Source: Paenibacillus sp.
GTDB taxonomy: Bacteria > Bacillota > Bacilli > Paenibacillales > Paenibacillaceae
Direction of reading: 5' to 3'
Length of the DNA: 36,975 nt
Assembly (NCBI GenBank): GCA_031254035.1
Contig: JAIRVF010000044.1
Span: 1 to 36,975 of the forward strand
The position numbers and the translations under genes were made by a program. Shown piece after piece: positions 8,475 to 16,450 of this stretch; the stretch's first letter is position 1, and each line of letters opens with the position of its first letter. Below the pieces are notes generated by a model, which was not told the origin of the DNA, did not search any database, and worked only from the letters and a program-made list of their open reading frames with translations.

Positions 8475-11045
8475 GTGGAATTAATTGAGTACATAAATAA
8501 GACCGTATACGAAAATTTAGAACTAATCTTGCAGAAACTTGATGATAGGCTTGATTTAAAGCTATATGCTTTTGTTTTGGATGAGGATTCGGGTTGCACA
8601 GGAACCGTTCGAGTAAAAAGTGTTTTAAGTGATTTTCAAGGTCAAGATACCGAGATTATTCAAGAAAATCTAAACGGACCAGAGGAAGTTTTAAAAAAAC
8701 TTGGTTTAGTCCTTGACGATCTTGATACAGATTTAGAACAGTTCCTTATTCAACTAGACGCGACTAGTTTATTAACCAGATTGCGTCCAATAGGACAATT
8801 CTCTGAGGCCACTAGCACCGAGGATCAATCTGCAATTGATATTAATGGAGAGTACCCCTCTAGACAAGAGACAAATGAATTGACTATTTTCTACTCTAAC
8901 AGTGTTGATCTTGAAGTGGAAAATAAACGTTCTACCATTAAATACATCCTATCAATAGAATATACGGATTCTGTAACACGATCTATTTTTCTTGAAACAC
9001 CACATTTATCTTTCCTGAGAATGATCCTGGATTATTATTTCAAGGATTATTATGAAGTTTTGAGTGACGAGGAATTATTATTTATTAACGAGGATTTAGA
9101 AATTGAAATTAAGTACAAAGAGAATAGTAGTCAGTTTCTTCAGCGGATGGCCCGCTTATTTTTTGGGAAAATACAAGACTTTATTATAAACAAGTTTGAT
9201 CGTAGACATCTTTCCAGCGCAGATAGTGAGTTAACAGAAACGGTAAGAAATCAGTATTATATTAACAACTTGCTTGAAAAGATTGATGGCATCTCTACAA
9301 GGACGTATGAAGGTGAGAGTCCGTTTGGATGTATGCTACTTCTCAATTCTAGTCTGTTGAAGGACAGCAATCTTGTTAATTATTCAATCAGGTTTCAGGA
9401 TAATCAACCTATTTATTTAGAAGATGCTCGGCGAATAAGGAAATTACTGGAGCTTACGAACAATGAGAAAGATTTGTACCTGATTGCCGATGATACAGCT
9501 ATTTATGGTGTGGGCGATATAGATTGGAGCAAGCTTGGAGATAATCTGCTGTTTAAAGTGAAATTTAAGGGATTATCCAGATATGATCTGTTACTTGTGA
9601 CAACAAAGGAGAAGCAAAATACAGACGCCCATATTGTTACGGAAGATGAATCCAAAGTATTTAAAATGACCATGAACTTAGAAATTGTATCTCATAAATT
9701 AACCAGTATTTCCTTTAAACATCCGGGAATTGGTTCAGGGGGCTTTACACCTGAGCTATTTGAACGCACTTTGAAGGCTCAGTTTAAAGATGCTGTTCCC
9801 TCTATTACTGATAAAGAGATCGAAAAGCTTCGGCATATCATTCAAAAGGCAACTGAGCAACAAAGTGGAACTATGATTGTAATTACGGATCGCATAACTG
9901 CGGAAAGTGAATTGCAAAAGCTGAGAAGACAGTCTACTCCAATCCAACCTACTGAGATTAGCCCGATATTCATTAAACACCTGACTTCCATTGACGGTGC
10001 GATGTATTTTGATACAACGGGGGCTTGTCACGCTATTGGTGTGATTTTGGATGGTCTTGCGCATGAGCATTTAGGAGACGCAAGTCGAGGAGCTAGGTTT
10101 CATTCGGCACACCGCTATCTTGAAAAGTTGAAATCAGATAAAAAAGGGTGCGTCATCGCCATCATCTCGGAGGACGGCATGATCAATCTGATTCCTGAAC
10201 AGGCAAACGAAGCTATTGTTCGCCAGTTAGTGAGAGCAATGATAAGTGATATAAATGATATTGTTGAACTTAGTGAAGAAACCCTTCAAGATTATGATAG
10301 CCGTCTTAAAGAAGTTGAAAGTGAAACCACCATAGACCATCACCATTATTTCAAAATAGCAGAAACATTTTTTAAGAAAAAACACTTCCTCAAAGCAGTA
10401 GATTATTATAAGAAAGGCTTGAAGGTGAGTGGTCAATTTATTTTAAAATATAATCGCGCTCTTTCACGTTCATTACTTGATCTTTGCCTCAGTGGTCAGA
10501 TTTCTGAAGATGATAAATTGCAAACATTTAATGATGCTTTGGAACAAATCGAAATCATATTTAAAATAGCAGATTCTGAGATTATCGACCATGATTATAA
10601 TCGCCGTGCCATTGCTTTATTCAATATTGGATCTCGATCAAGTGAAGAATCAAAAATAAGTTATTTTAATGAAGCGTTACATGACATAACTAAAGCAATA
10701 GAAATGAAAAAGGGGGGGAATAAATATATACTCTATCGAAATCGTGGGTTTCTTTATCAAAATATAGGTAAATTACAGGAAGCTCTTGATGACTATGTAA
10801 GCTCTGAAGTAGCAAACACAGATGAGCTAACTCTTAATGCTATAGAGGAAATTATTAAAAAGGACATCCCATTATTTTTGCATGCTCTTTCCAGTTATTC
10901 GGAAAAGAAGAATGATTCTCATCATAGTGAAGGTCTTACAAAGTTATTACAGGAATACGGAGTTAAAATGGCTGAAGACCACCCTGAAGTGGCGGCTGCT
11001 ATAGAGCAGTATGGTGTCAATCAACAGCAGATAGAAGAGGAATAA
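8475..11045 (+). CDS. Diadenylate cyclase (DAC/DisA_N) domain protein with N-terminal sensor region and TPR-like C terminus
   Basis: I read this 856-aa protein as a messenger-producing nucleotide cyclase. Residues about 424-585 match the DAC domain of CdaA, CdaS and DisA: a helical start (EIEKLRHIIQKATEQQSGTM), the DGA motif at D507-G508-A509, RGARFHSA with R541-F542-H543 at the place of the canonical R-H-R, and IISEDG with S565-E566. The spacing between the two active-site motifs (34 residues) is like that of CdaA (32). The second and third residues of R-H-R are changed. Residues 1-280 match nothing I know; 280-420 (with ARRIRKLLELTNNEKDLYLI and AIYGVGDIDW) looks like a DAC-associated sensor region. 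TPR-like helix pairs occur at about 620-655 and 730-790. No membrane segment is seen. GTG 8475 follows AAAGGGG. It forms an operon with the SAVED gene 15 nt downstream. The DAC call is firm; the role is inferred. Confidence 0.82.
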   Translation: MELIEYINKTVYENLELILQKLDDRLDLKLYAFVLDEDSGCTGTVRVKSVLSDFQGQDTEIIQENLNGPEEVLKKLGLVLDDLDTDLEQFLIQLDATSLLTRLRPIGQFSEATSTEDQSAIDINGEYPSRQETNELTIFYSNSVDLEVENKRSTIKYILSIEYTDSVTRSIFLETPHLSFLRMILDYYFKDYYEVLSDEELLFINEDLEIEIKYKENSSQFLQRMARLFFGKIQDFIINKFDRRHLSSADSELTETVRNQYYINNLLEKIDGISTRTYEGESPFGCMLLLNSSLLKDSNLVNYSIRFQDNQPIYLEDARRIRKLLELTNNEKDLYLIADDTAIYGVGDIDWSKLGDNLLFKVKFKGLSRYDLLLVTTKEKQNTDAHIVTEDESKVFKMTMNLEIVSHKLTSISFKHPGIGSGGFTPELFERTLKAQFKDAVPSITDKEIEKLRHIIQKATEQQSGTMIVITDRITAESELQKLRRQSTPIQPTEISPIFIKHLTSIDGAMYFDTTGACHAIGVILDGLAHEHLGDASRGARFHSAHRYLEKLKSDKKGCVIAIISEDGMINLIPEQANEAIVRQLVRAMISDINDIVELSEETLQDYDSRLKEVESETTIDHHHYFKIAETFFKKKHFLKAVDYYKKGLKVSGQFILKYNRALSRSLLDLCLSGQISEDDKLQTFNDALEQIEIIFKIADSEIIDHDYNRRAIALFNIGSRSSEESKISYFNEALHDITKAIEMKKGGNKYILYRNRGFLYQNIGKLQEALDDYVSSEVANTDELTLNAIEEIIKKDIPLFLHALSSYSEKKNDSHHSEGLTKLLQEYGVKMAEDHPEVAAAIEQYGVNQQQIEEE

Positions 11046-11059
11046 TTGAGGAGAAGACG

Positions 11060-12553
11060 ATGGTTATAGAGAAAGCACAACTTATTAAAGTAGGAGCCGG
11101 ACCTACAGATAGTCGATTCTCGGTTATCTTTGTACATGGAATCGGGGGCGACCCTTACGATACTTGGCGAAAAGATGCTCATTCTAAAACATTAATTGAA
11201 TTATTAAAGCAAGAACCCGTATTAAGAGAAGCGGAATTTTACAGTTATGGATATCGTACCAGCTTGAAGCCTTGGCAATATGATTTCAAGACAGTGGCTG
11301 AACTATTATACTCGGATATTCAAGTGAATTTGCCAGGAAAGCATATTATATTTGTAGCACACAGTATGGGCGGGTTAGTGGTACAGCAGTATATCGTGAA
11401 CCGCTACGAGACATTTGATGAAATCAATCTGAAAGCTGTAATAGGCGCTGTTTATTTGTCTGTTCCTTTTCATGGATCTGGATTGGCAGAGTTATTCCCA
11501 AAGAGTTTGGCTAATAGGCAAATAAAATCTTTACGTAGGAAAAACCCGCAATTAGACCTGCTTGAGAGGAACTGGAACAAATATGTTTATAGAGGCGGGG
11601 TGGAGTCCCTCCCAGAGAATTTAAAACATAATATTTCACAGATTGCGTTACGTGGGGAGCGTGATCGGGTAGTAGCTAGGGTATCCTCCACTCCGTTATA
11701 TTTTGGCGCAGAAGTAGTTGCTGTCGATGAGGGACATTCAAGCATATGTAAGGTTGATAGGGACAGTACAGTTTATAAAACAATTCGTGAGTTCTTGCAG
11801 AAAAATTTGGAGCCTCAAAGTACATGTTCTAAAGCAATGATTTTTTATGTGCACGGATATGATAAGCAACAATATGAAGCCCAACCGGAGATTGAGTTGA
11901 ATTGGACTGAATACTTCGATGCATATACATCCCCAAGGAAGCTGCCATCAAAACTAGAGTGGAGTGAAATGGGGAAAGAATTAGGAGAGGCCGCTAATTA
12001 CTGGTCACAGAATCAATTCCCTGTGAAAGGATGCGTACGAATATACGCTACTCTTTGCTTGCCAGGAGGAATTCTCATCGGCAGTAGATTTTCTCAAACA
12101 AGAGGGGCAGTAATTGAAGTTGCGCAAGGGGGGCAAATATGGTCCTCATTAAGACGTGATCCTTCGTACAAAGTGAATATGAAACGAACGACAGGCAACA
12201 ATTCCAACAGTAAACGAGCAATTGTAGTGCTTAGTGTCACTAATGATATTGAAAATACAGTTATTTCTTATTTGACGCAAACTGATGTTCAATACGGGCT
12301 TCTAATTAATTTGACTCCTCTATCTGGGACGGGTCAACGGAGTATAGGTGGGGCAGAGCAGGCAGTCTCGTATGCAATTGAAGTTAAAGGTGCTGTGGAT
12401 GGACTAAAACAACAGGGTATTGAGGAAATTGATTTATTTCTGAATTGTCCGCTTGGTGTAGCTGTCTTTGTTGGACATTATTTGACGGCTGTTAGCCCAA
12501 TACAAGTATATGATTTTATGAATCCTGGGTACACTCCTGCTTGTGTGATATAG
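11060..12553 (+). CDS. Alpha/beta hydrolase (lipase/PGAP1-like) fused to a SAVED domain; putative nucleotide-activated effector
   Basis: A 497-aa two-domain protein. Residues 1-250 are an alpha/beta hydrolase with oxyanion loop FVHGIGGDPYDTW (H26-G27) and nucleophile elbow AHSMGG with S102. D202 in RGERDRVV and H226 in DEGHSS complete a plausible Ser-Asp-His triad, like lipases and PGAP1-like esterases. Residues about 257-497 fit the SAVED domain: IELNWTEYFDAY, IYATLCLPGGILIGSRF, a W before the central spacer, RAIVVLSVT, and the terminal LFLNCPLGVAVFVGHYLTAVSP then VYDF. SAVED binds cyclic oligonucleotides in CBASS and type III CRISPR effectors. The expected scheme is ligand-induced assembly switching on lipid or ester hydrolysis. 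ATG 11060 has GAGGAGA 7-8 nt upstream. No membrane segment or signal peptide, so it should be cytosolic. Domain calls are by eye; activity and ligand are inference. Confidence 0.83.
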   Translation: MVIEKAQLIKVGAGPTDSRFSVIFVHGIGGDPYDTWRKDAHSKTLIELLKQEPVLREAEFYSYGYRTSLKPWQYDFKTVAELLYSDIQVNLPGKHIIFVAHSMGGLVVQQYIVNRYETFDEINLKAVIGAVYLSVPFHGSGLAELFPKSLANRQIKSLRRKNPQLDLLERNWNKYVYRGGVESLPENLKHNISQIALRGERDRVVARVSSTPLYFGAEVVAVDEGHSSICKVDRDSTVYKTIREFLQKNLEPQSTCSKAMIFYVHGYDKQQYEAQPEIELNWTEYFDAYTSPRKLPSKLEWSEMGKELGEAANYWSQNQFPVKGCVRIYATLCLPGGILIGSRFSQTRGAVIEVAQGGQIWSSLRRDPSYKVNMKRTTGNNSNSKRAIVVLSVTNDIENTVISYLTQTDVQYGLLINLTPLSGTGQRSIGGAEQAVSYAIEVKGAVDGLKQQGIEEIDLFLNCPLGVAVFVGHYLTAVSPIQVYDFMNPGYTPACVI

Positions 12554-12829
12554 GTAAGGATAGCGCTTCGCTTTTTATAGCGATTCGGTGAATCGTATCA
12601 TAGGAATGAAGGTGGAAAATTTGGAGTGTGGGGGAAGATTCATAGGGCTGTTGCTTTGGAAATATCCTCCAAAGTAGCCTTTACCAAATGAATATTATTG
12701 CCTTCATAGGAACAAGATACTACAATTGGATTAACGCTTTCAAAATAAAATTGCTATTACTTCGTCCTTGTGAGATTTTCCAACAAGTCCATATTAACAG
12801 CTAAGAGGATAGCAGAAGGGGAAACTGCA
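12554..12829. other. Spacer with weak hairpins behind the DAC-SAVED operon
   Basis: GGCT..CTTTGGA (12646-12660) pairs with TCCAAAG..AGCC (12668-12679) and is followed by a short TTT, possibly the operon terminator. A smaller hairpin CGATTC-ggt-GAATCG lies near 12580-12595. No gene is seen. The frame of the next gene is open upstream to a GTG at 12770, but I do not take that as its start. Confidence 0.4.
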
Positions 12830-14221
12830 ATGGAAAACAAAGAATTAAAGAGGGGTCTCGAAGCGCGTCATATTCAGATGATTGCTTTAGGCGGCACAAT
12901 CGGTGTCGGGTTATTTATGGGCTCTGCAAGTACGATCAAATGGACAGGTCCATCGGTTATGCTTGCGTATGCAATTGTAGGGATTTTTATATTTTTCATC
13001 ATGCGCGCAATGGGGGAAATGCTGTACGTAGAACCAAGCACGGGATCATTTGCGACTTTTGGCCATAAGTACATTCATCCATTGGCAGGGTATATGACGG
13101 CTTGGAGCAACTGGTTCCAATGGGTTATTGTAGGGATGGCGGAGATCATCGCTGTTGGGACATATATGAAGTTCTGGTTTCCTGATTTGCCTGCTTGGAT
13201 TCCTGGGATCGTCGCGATGGTGATTCTCGGTGCAGCCAACCTATTCTCTGTGAAATCATTTGGTGAATTTGAGTTTTGGTTTGCAATGATTAAAATCGTA
13301 ACCATCGTATTGATGATTGTTGCAGGGTTTGGTCTGATTTTCTTCGGGATAGGCAATGGCGGGAATGCGATCGGATTCTCTAACTTATGGCAGCATGGGG
13401 GCTTTTTCACTGGTGGATGGTCGGGATTTTTCTTTGCGCTCTCGCTGGTGACTGCCGCCTACCAAGGTGTTGAGCTGATCGGTATTACAGCAGGTGAGGC
13501 AAAAAACCCACAAAAAACGATAATGAACGCAACGCAAAGTATTATTTGGCGGATTTTGATCTTTTATATTGGCGCGATTTTTGTCATTGTAACGATCTAC
13601 CCCTGGAATCAATTGCAAGCCATCGGCAGCCCGTTTGTTGCAACATTTGCTAAAGTCGGCATTACTGCAGCGGCGGGGATTATAAACTTTGTTGTCATCA
13701 CCTCTGCCATGTCAGGTTGTAATAGCGGGATTTATAGCGCAGGACGCATGCTTTATACATTAGGAGTCAATGGACAGGCACCGAAAATATTTACGAAACT
13801 TTCCCGTAACGGCGTTCCCCTGCTGGGGACGTTTGGCGTACTCGTGGGACTTTTCATTGGCGTAATCTTAAGCTATGTTGCACCGGAAAATCTATTTGTG
13901 CACGTGTATAGTGCCAGCGTACTTCCCGGTATGGTACCGTGGTTTGTCATTCTAATCAGTCAAATAAATTTCAGAAAAATCGAAGGGGCTAAACTTACCC
14001 ATCATCCGTTCAAAATGCCTTTCGCCCCAGTGACAAACTATGTGACTATTGCCTTTTTGCTTATGGTACTGGTCGGAATGTGGATTAACGATGACACACG
14101 GATCCCACTGATGATCGGCATTGTTTTCTTAGGTATTGTTGTAATTAGTTATTACGCTTTTGGAGTTAGCAAGGCAGTTCCAATAGATACGCAAACATCA
14201 CATGAAAATAGTAACAAATGA
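12830..14221 (+). CDS. APC-family amino-acid permease
   Basis: Amino-acid:proton symporter of the AAT branch of the APC superfamily. I start it at ATG 12830 (463 aa) behind AGAAGGGG, because the family normally opens [22 protein letters not shown]; the frame can be read from GTG 12770 but those 20 residues look non-native. The first membrane segment carries [13 protein letters not shown], the conserved substrate-binding glycines. Others follow to about twelve segments, with [19 protein letters not shown] after segment 6 and [15 protein letters not shown] after segment 8. Substrate cannot be given; relatives carry GABA, proline, lysine, histidine or aromatic amino acids. It is a single gene ended by a strong terminator. 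Confidence 0.93.
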   Translation: MENKELKRGLEARHIQMIALGGTIGVGLFMGSASTIKWTGPSVMLAYAIVGIFIFFIMRAMGEMLYVEPSTGSFATFGHKYIHPLAGYMTAWSNWFQWVIVGMAEIIAVGTYMKFWFPDLPAWIPGIVAMVILGAANLFSVKSFGEFEFWFAMIKIVTIVLMIVAGFGLIFFGIGNGGNAIGFSNLWQHGGFFTGGWSGFFFALSLVTAAYQGVELIGITAGEAKNPQKTIMNATQSIIWRILIFYIGAIFVIVTIYPWNQLQAIGSPFVATFAKVGITAAAGIINFVVITSAMSGCNSGIYSAGRMLYTLGVNGQAPKIFTKLSRNGVPLLGTFGVLVGLFIGVILSYVAPENLFVHVYSASVLPGMVPWFVILISQINFRKIEGAKLTHHPFKMPFAPVTNYVTIAFLLMVLVGMWINDDTRIPLMIGIVFLGIVVISYYAFGVSKAVPIDTQTSHENSNK

Positions 14222-14262
14222 AATGGCAAACTTTGAACACATTATTTCATGAATAAATATGA

Positions 14263-14307
14263 AAAACGGCCTCTTCGCACACCGTGCGAACAGAGGCCGT
14301 TTTTTTG
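14263..14307 (+). terminator. Strong rho-independent terminator of the permease gene
   Basis: ACGGCCTCTTCGCAC pairs with GTGCGAACAGAGGCCGT around an ACC loop with one small bulge, followed by seven T. The spacer from here to 14553 holds no gene except the regulatory segment of the next entry. Confidence 0.92.
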
Positions 14308-14480
14308 CTAAATGACTTTGAGAATTCGGAAGTTTAAGGTTATCAAGCGCACGTTTTTGGGCAAAGTGAAACATGTTCTCGGTCTCGGATTATCTTATTG
14401 TTTCATGTTTATTTTTTTCTTGGGATACTTATCTTCGGTTCCCTGCGTTATTGATGGAAATTCTATGGATGTGATGAATA

Positions 14481-14553
14481 TAGTATAAATAATCGGTTGA
14501 TTATATAAGTATATGATTATATAATGAACATGAATCCAAGGGGGTACCGACAC
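14481..14553 (+). promoter_or_regulatory. AT-rich promoter/operator region of the former ars operon
   Basis: Two direct copies of GATTATATAA at 14499-14508 and 14515-14524 lie just upstream of the arsR start, mixed with TATA-type -10 sequences. ArsR repressors bind imperfect palindromes in such positions. AAGGGGG near 14538-14544 is the ribosome site for ATG 14554. Confidence 0.4.
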
Positions 14554-14710
14554 ATGATGATCTCAATAGAGGAAATGGCGGAACAGTTTAAGTTGTTAGG
14601 TGATAAAACTCGACTTAGAATTGTCTCACTTTTATCTCAACAACAAATGTGCGTTTGCCATTTATTTGAGCTATTGCAAACGACTCAACCCAATATTACC
14701 CAACATCTAT
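14554..14710 (+). pseudogene. arsR: arsR remnant (N-terminal part of an ArsR/SmtB repressor)
   Basis: The first 50-odd residues of an arsenic-responsive repressor are intact: [24 protein letters not shown], then the metalloid-binding MCVCHL and the recognition-helix region [12 protein letters not shown]. The usual wing and dimer helix are missing. At about 14705 the sequence passes directly into the C-terminal part of arsC in a different frame, so the arsR frame runs on only for a few meaningless residues and stops at 14751. ATG 14554 is preferred over 14524 because of its ribosome site. No working repressor can be made unless the short product still binds DNA, which is unlikely without the dimer helix. 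Confidence 0.85.
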
Positions 14711-14915
14711 CGCGCAGACTATGTCATAACCCTCTGTGGGCATGCCGATGAGCATTGTCCTATGATATCGAATCCACGAGTGGTAAAATGGCACTGGGGT
14801 TTTGGATGACCCTTCAAAAGCCGTTGGAACCGAAGAGGAAATCATGGCTCAATTCCTTGAAGTGCGTGATGCAATCAAAGCCAGAATCGAACTTTTCCTA
14901 GCAGAAGGAAAATAA
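14706..14915 (+). pseudogene. arsC: arsC remnant (C-terminal half of thioredoxin-linked arsenate reductase)
   Basis: The stretch reads [18 protein letters not shown], then KWHWGF, then after a frame change [12 protein letters not shown]..., VRDAIKARIELFLAEGK and TAA at 14913. It matches the last 65 residues of the Bacillus-type ArsC, including the two relay cysteines (C82 and C89 in that family). The N-terminal P-loop CX5R with the catalytic cysteine is gone. An extra G in the run at 14804-14806 shifts the frame between HWGF and DDP, so even the remnant is broken. Together with the arsR piece this shows one internal deletion that removed the end of arsR, anything between (usually an arsenite exporter gene) and the front of arsC. 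Confidence 0.88.
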
Positions 14916-14978
14916 TCAACGCTTAGAATCGGCTCTTATGGTCGGTTTTTACTCTTAGGGAATGAAGGAGCACGTAAC

Positions 14979-16322
14979 ATGAAAGGCACAACAGATTTAA
15001 CCCAAGGTAAGATTATGCCAACTTTGATGAAACTAACCCTTCCGATCATCGCAACCAACTTTATCTCCACGACTTATGGACTTGTCGATATGATGTGGGT
15101 TGGCCGGCTGGGAAGTGGTCCTGTTGCAGCCATTGGGACGGCGAGTTTCTTTATTAATTTGGCAGTCGCTTTATCCACGATGATTACGATCGGGACGGGG
15201 ATCAAGGTGTCCCATTGTATAGGAGCAGGCGAGGGTGATAAAGCTAAGACCTATATCAAAAACGGATTCATCATGTCTGTATTCCTGGGTCTTCTCTATA
15301 TGGCATTTGTCTTTTTAACAAAAGATCAACTTATCGGGTTCTTTGATTTAGGTAGTGAAGAAGTTGAACGAATGGCGAAACAGTTCTTATTGATCTCCAT
15401 CTTGGGGACGGTTTTCTCCGTTATGAATACGTTATTCGCTACGATATTGAATGCGATGGGAAACAGCAAGAAGCCGTTTCATATCTTCACGGTTGGTCTA
15501 ATTCTAAATATCATTCTCGATCCTTTTTTGATTTTTGGCCTAGGACGTTTTGAAGGCCTCGGCGTCGTAGGGGCAGCTATTGCGACTTTGACGGCAAATC
15601 TTCTAGTGACGGTATTATTTGTCATTCAAACGAGACATTCCGAGTTGATTACTAAGCCTCCAGCATGGAATAGCGGCCTCATGAAAGAAGTGATCCGAAT
15701 GGGATTACCGATCACCATTCAACGGGTGACCTTCACGCTGATTTCCATCATCATAGCGAAGATTATTGTGCGCTTTGGTTCGGATGCAATTGCGGTTCAG
15801 AAAGTGGGTATTCAGATTGAATCCATCTCCTACATGACCATAGGTGGGCTGCAAGGTGCTATTGCTTCTTTCTTTGGACAGAATTATGGAGCACGTCGAT
15901 TAGACCGCATTAAGCAAGGATACCATCAAGCTATGCTACTGACGTCGGGATTCGGTATCTTTATATCGCTTATTTTCATTCTCTTTCCTGAGCAGCTGTT
16001 CTCCATATTTTTATCGAATGAGGCGAGTTTAGCGTTAGGGACCGATTACATGCGGATCATTGGTTATTCCCAACTGTTTATGTGCATGGAGCTTATGACA
16101 GTAGGCGCCTTTAACGGAATCGGGAAAACCCATATCCCTCCGATTTTCAGTATTACCTTTACAGCATTACGAATACCACTAGCTCTGATTCTATCCGAAC
16201 CATTCGGCTTGAATGGGGTGTGGATGTCTATTGCATTAAGCAGTGTGTTCAAGGGAATTGTTTTGGTCTTCTGGTTTAGGAGATCGCTACGTAACATGAA
16301 AGTTCCACAAGCCGTGGTTTAA
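14979..16322 (+). CDS. MATE-family multidrug efflux transporter
   Basis: Cation-coupled exporter of the MATE family (NorM/DinF-like), 447 aa with about twelve membrane helices in two related halves. The start MKGTTDLTQGKIMPTLMKLTLPIIATNFISTTYGLVDMMWVG is typical: a short cytoplasmic helix, then TM1 with the conserved P and the VDMMWVGRLG loop. The second half begins near VIRMGLPITIQRV and shows the repeated QVGIQIESISYM/GGLQGAIASFFGQNYGARRLDR pattern. AAGGAG lies 11 nt before ATG 14979. The substrate cannot be told. Its stop codon touches the left end of the 102-bp palindromic element. Confidence 0.92.
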   Translation: MKGTTDLTQGKIMPTLMKLTLPIIATNFISTTYGLVDMMWVGRLGSGPVAAIGTASFFINLAVALSTMITIGTGIKVSHCIGAGEGDKAKTYIKNGFIMSVFLGLLYMAFVFLTKDQLIGFFDLGSEEVERMAKQFLLISILGTVFSVMNTLFATILNAMGNSKKPFHIFTVGLILNIILDPFLIFGLGRFEGLGVVGAAIATLTANLLVTVLFVIQTRHSELITKPPAWNSGLMKEVIRMGLPITIQRVTFTLISIIIAKIIVRFGSDAIAVQKVGIQIESISYMTIGGLQGAIASFFGQNYGARRLDRIKQGYHQAMLLTSGFGIFISLIFILFPEQLFSIFLSNEASLALGTDYMRIIGYSQLFMCMELMTVGAFNGIGKTHIPPIFSITFTALRIPLALILSEPFGLNGVWMSIALSSVFKGIVLVFWFRRSLRNMKVPQAVV

Positions 16323-16423
16323 GGCGCGATCAAAAAAATAATAGATCATTTGATTTGCCGAAAGTAGCCTAACGGCGGGTATTTTTCGTGCAAATCTAAT
16401 TCACCATTTTTTTGATCGCGCCT
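16322..16423. repeat. 102-bp palindromic element with perfect 18-bp terminal inverted repeats
   Basis: AGGCGCGATCAAAAAAAT (16322-16339) is the exact reverse complement of 16406-16423. Inside it, GATTTGC (16352-16358) pairs with GCAAATC (16390-16396) and CGAAA (16359-16363) with TTTCG (16384-16388). The whole unit can thus fold into one long stem. The T run lies inside the right arm, not after it, so this is not a standard terminator. It begins at the MATE stop codon and ends 28 bp before gshF. A non-autonomous MITE-like element or a long mRNA-stabilising hairpin are the main options. Confidence 0.75.
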
Positions 16424-16450
16424 ACATAAGTAAGAAGGAAGGTCCAACAT

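Noticed and set aside
8475..11045. Housekeeping DisA or CdaA diadenylate cyclase
   Set aside because: There are no CdaA membrane helices and no DisA linker/HhH part; the R-H-R motif is changed and large unrelated regions flank the DAC domain.
12770..12829. GTG start at 12770 for the amino-acid permease
   Set aside because: It adds 20 residues not seen at the start of this family and lacks a ribosome site; ATG 12830 has AGAAGGGG before it and opens with the family sequence.
13075..13618. Minus-strand frames inside the permease gene, like the other long antisense frames in the window
   Set aside because: They mirror the codon structure of a well-supported membrane protein and have no motifs or ribosome sites of their own.
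16322..16423. Ordinary rho-independent terminator for the MATE gene
   Set aside because: The T run is inside the stem arm and is followed by GATCGCGCCT, so the U tract does not follow the stem.
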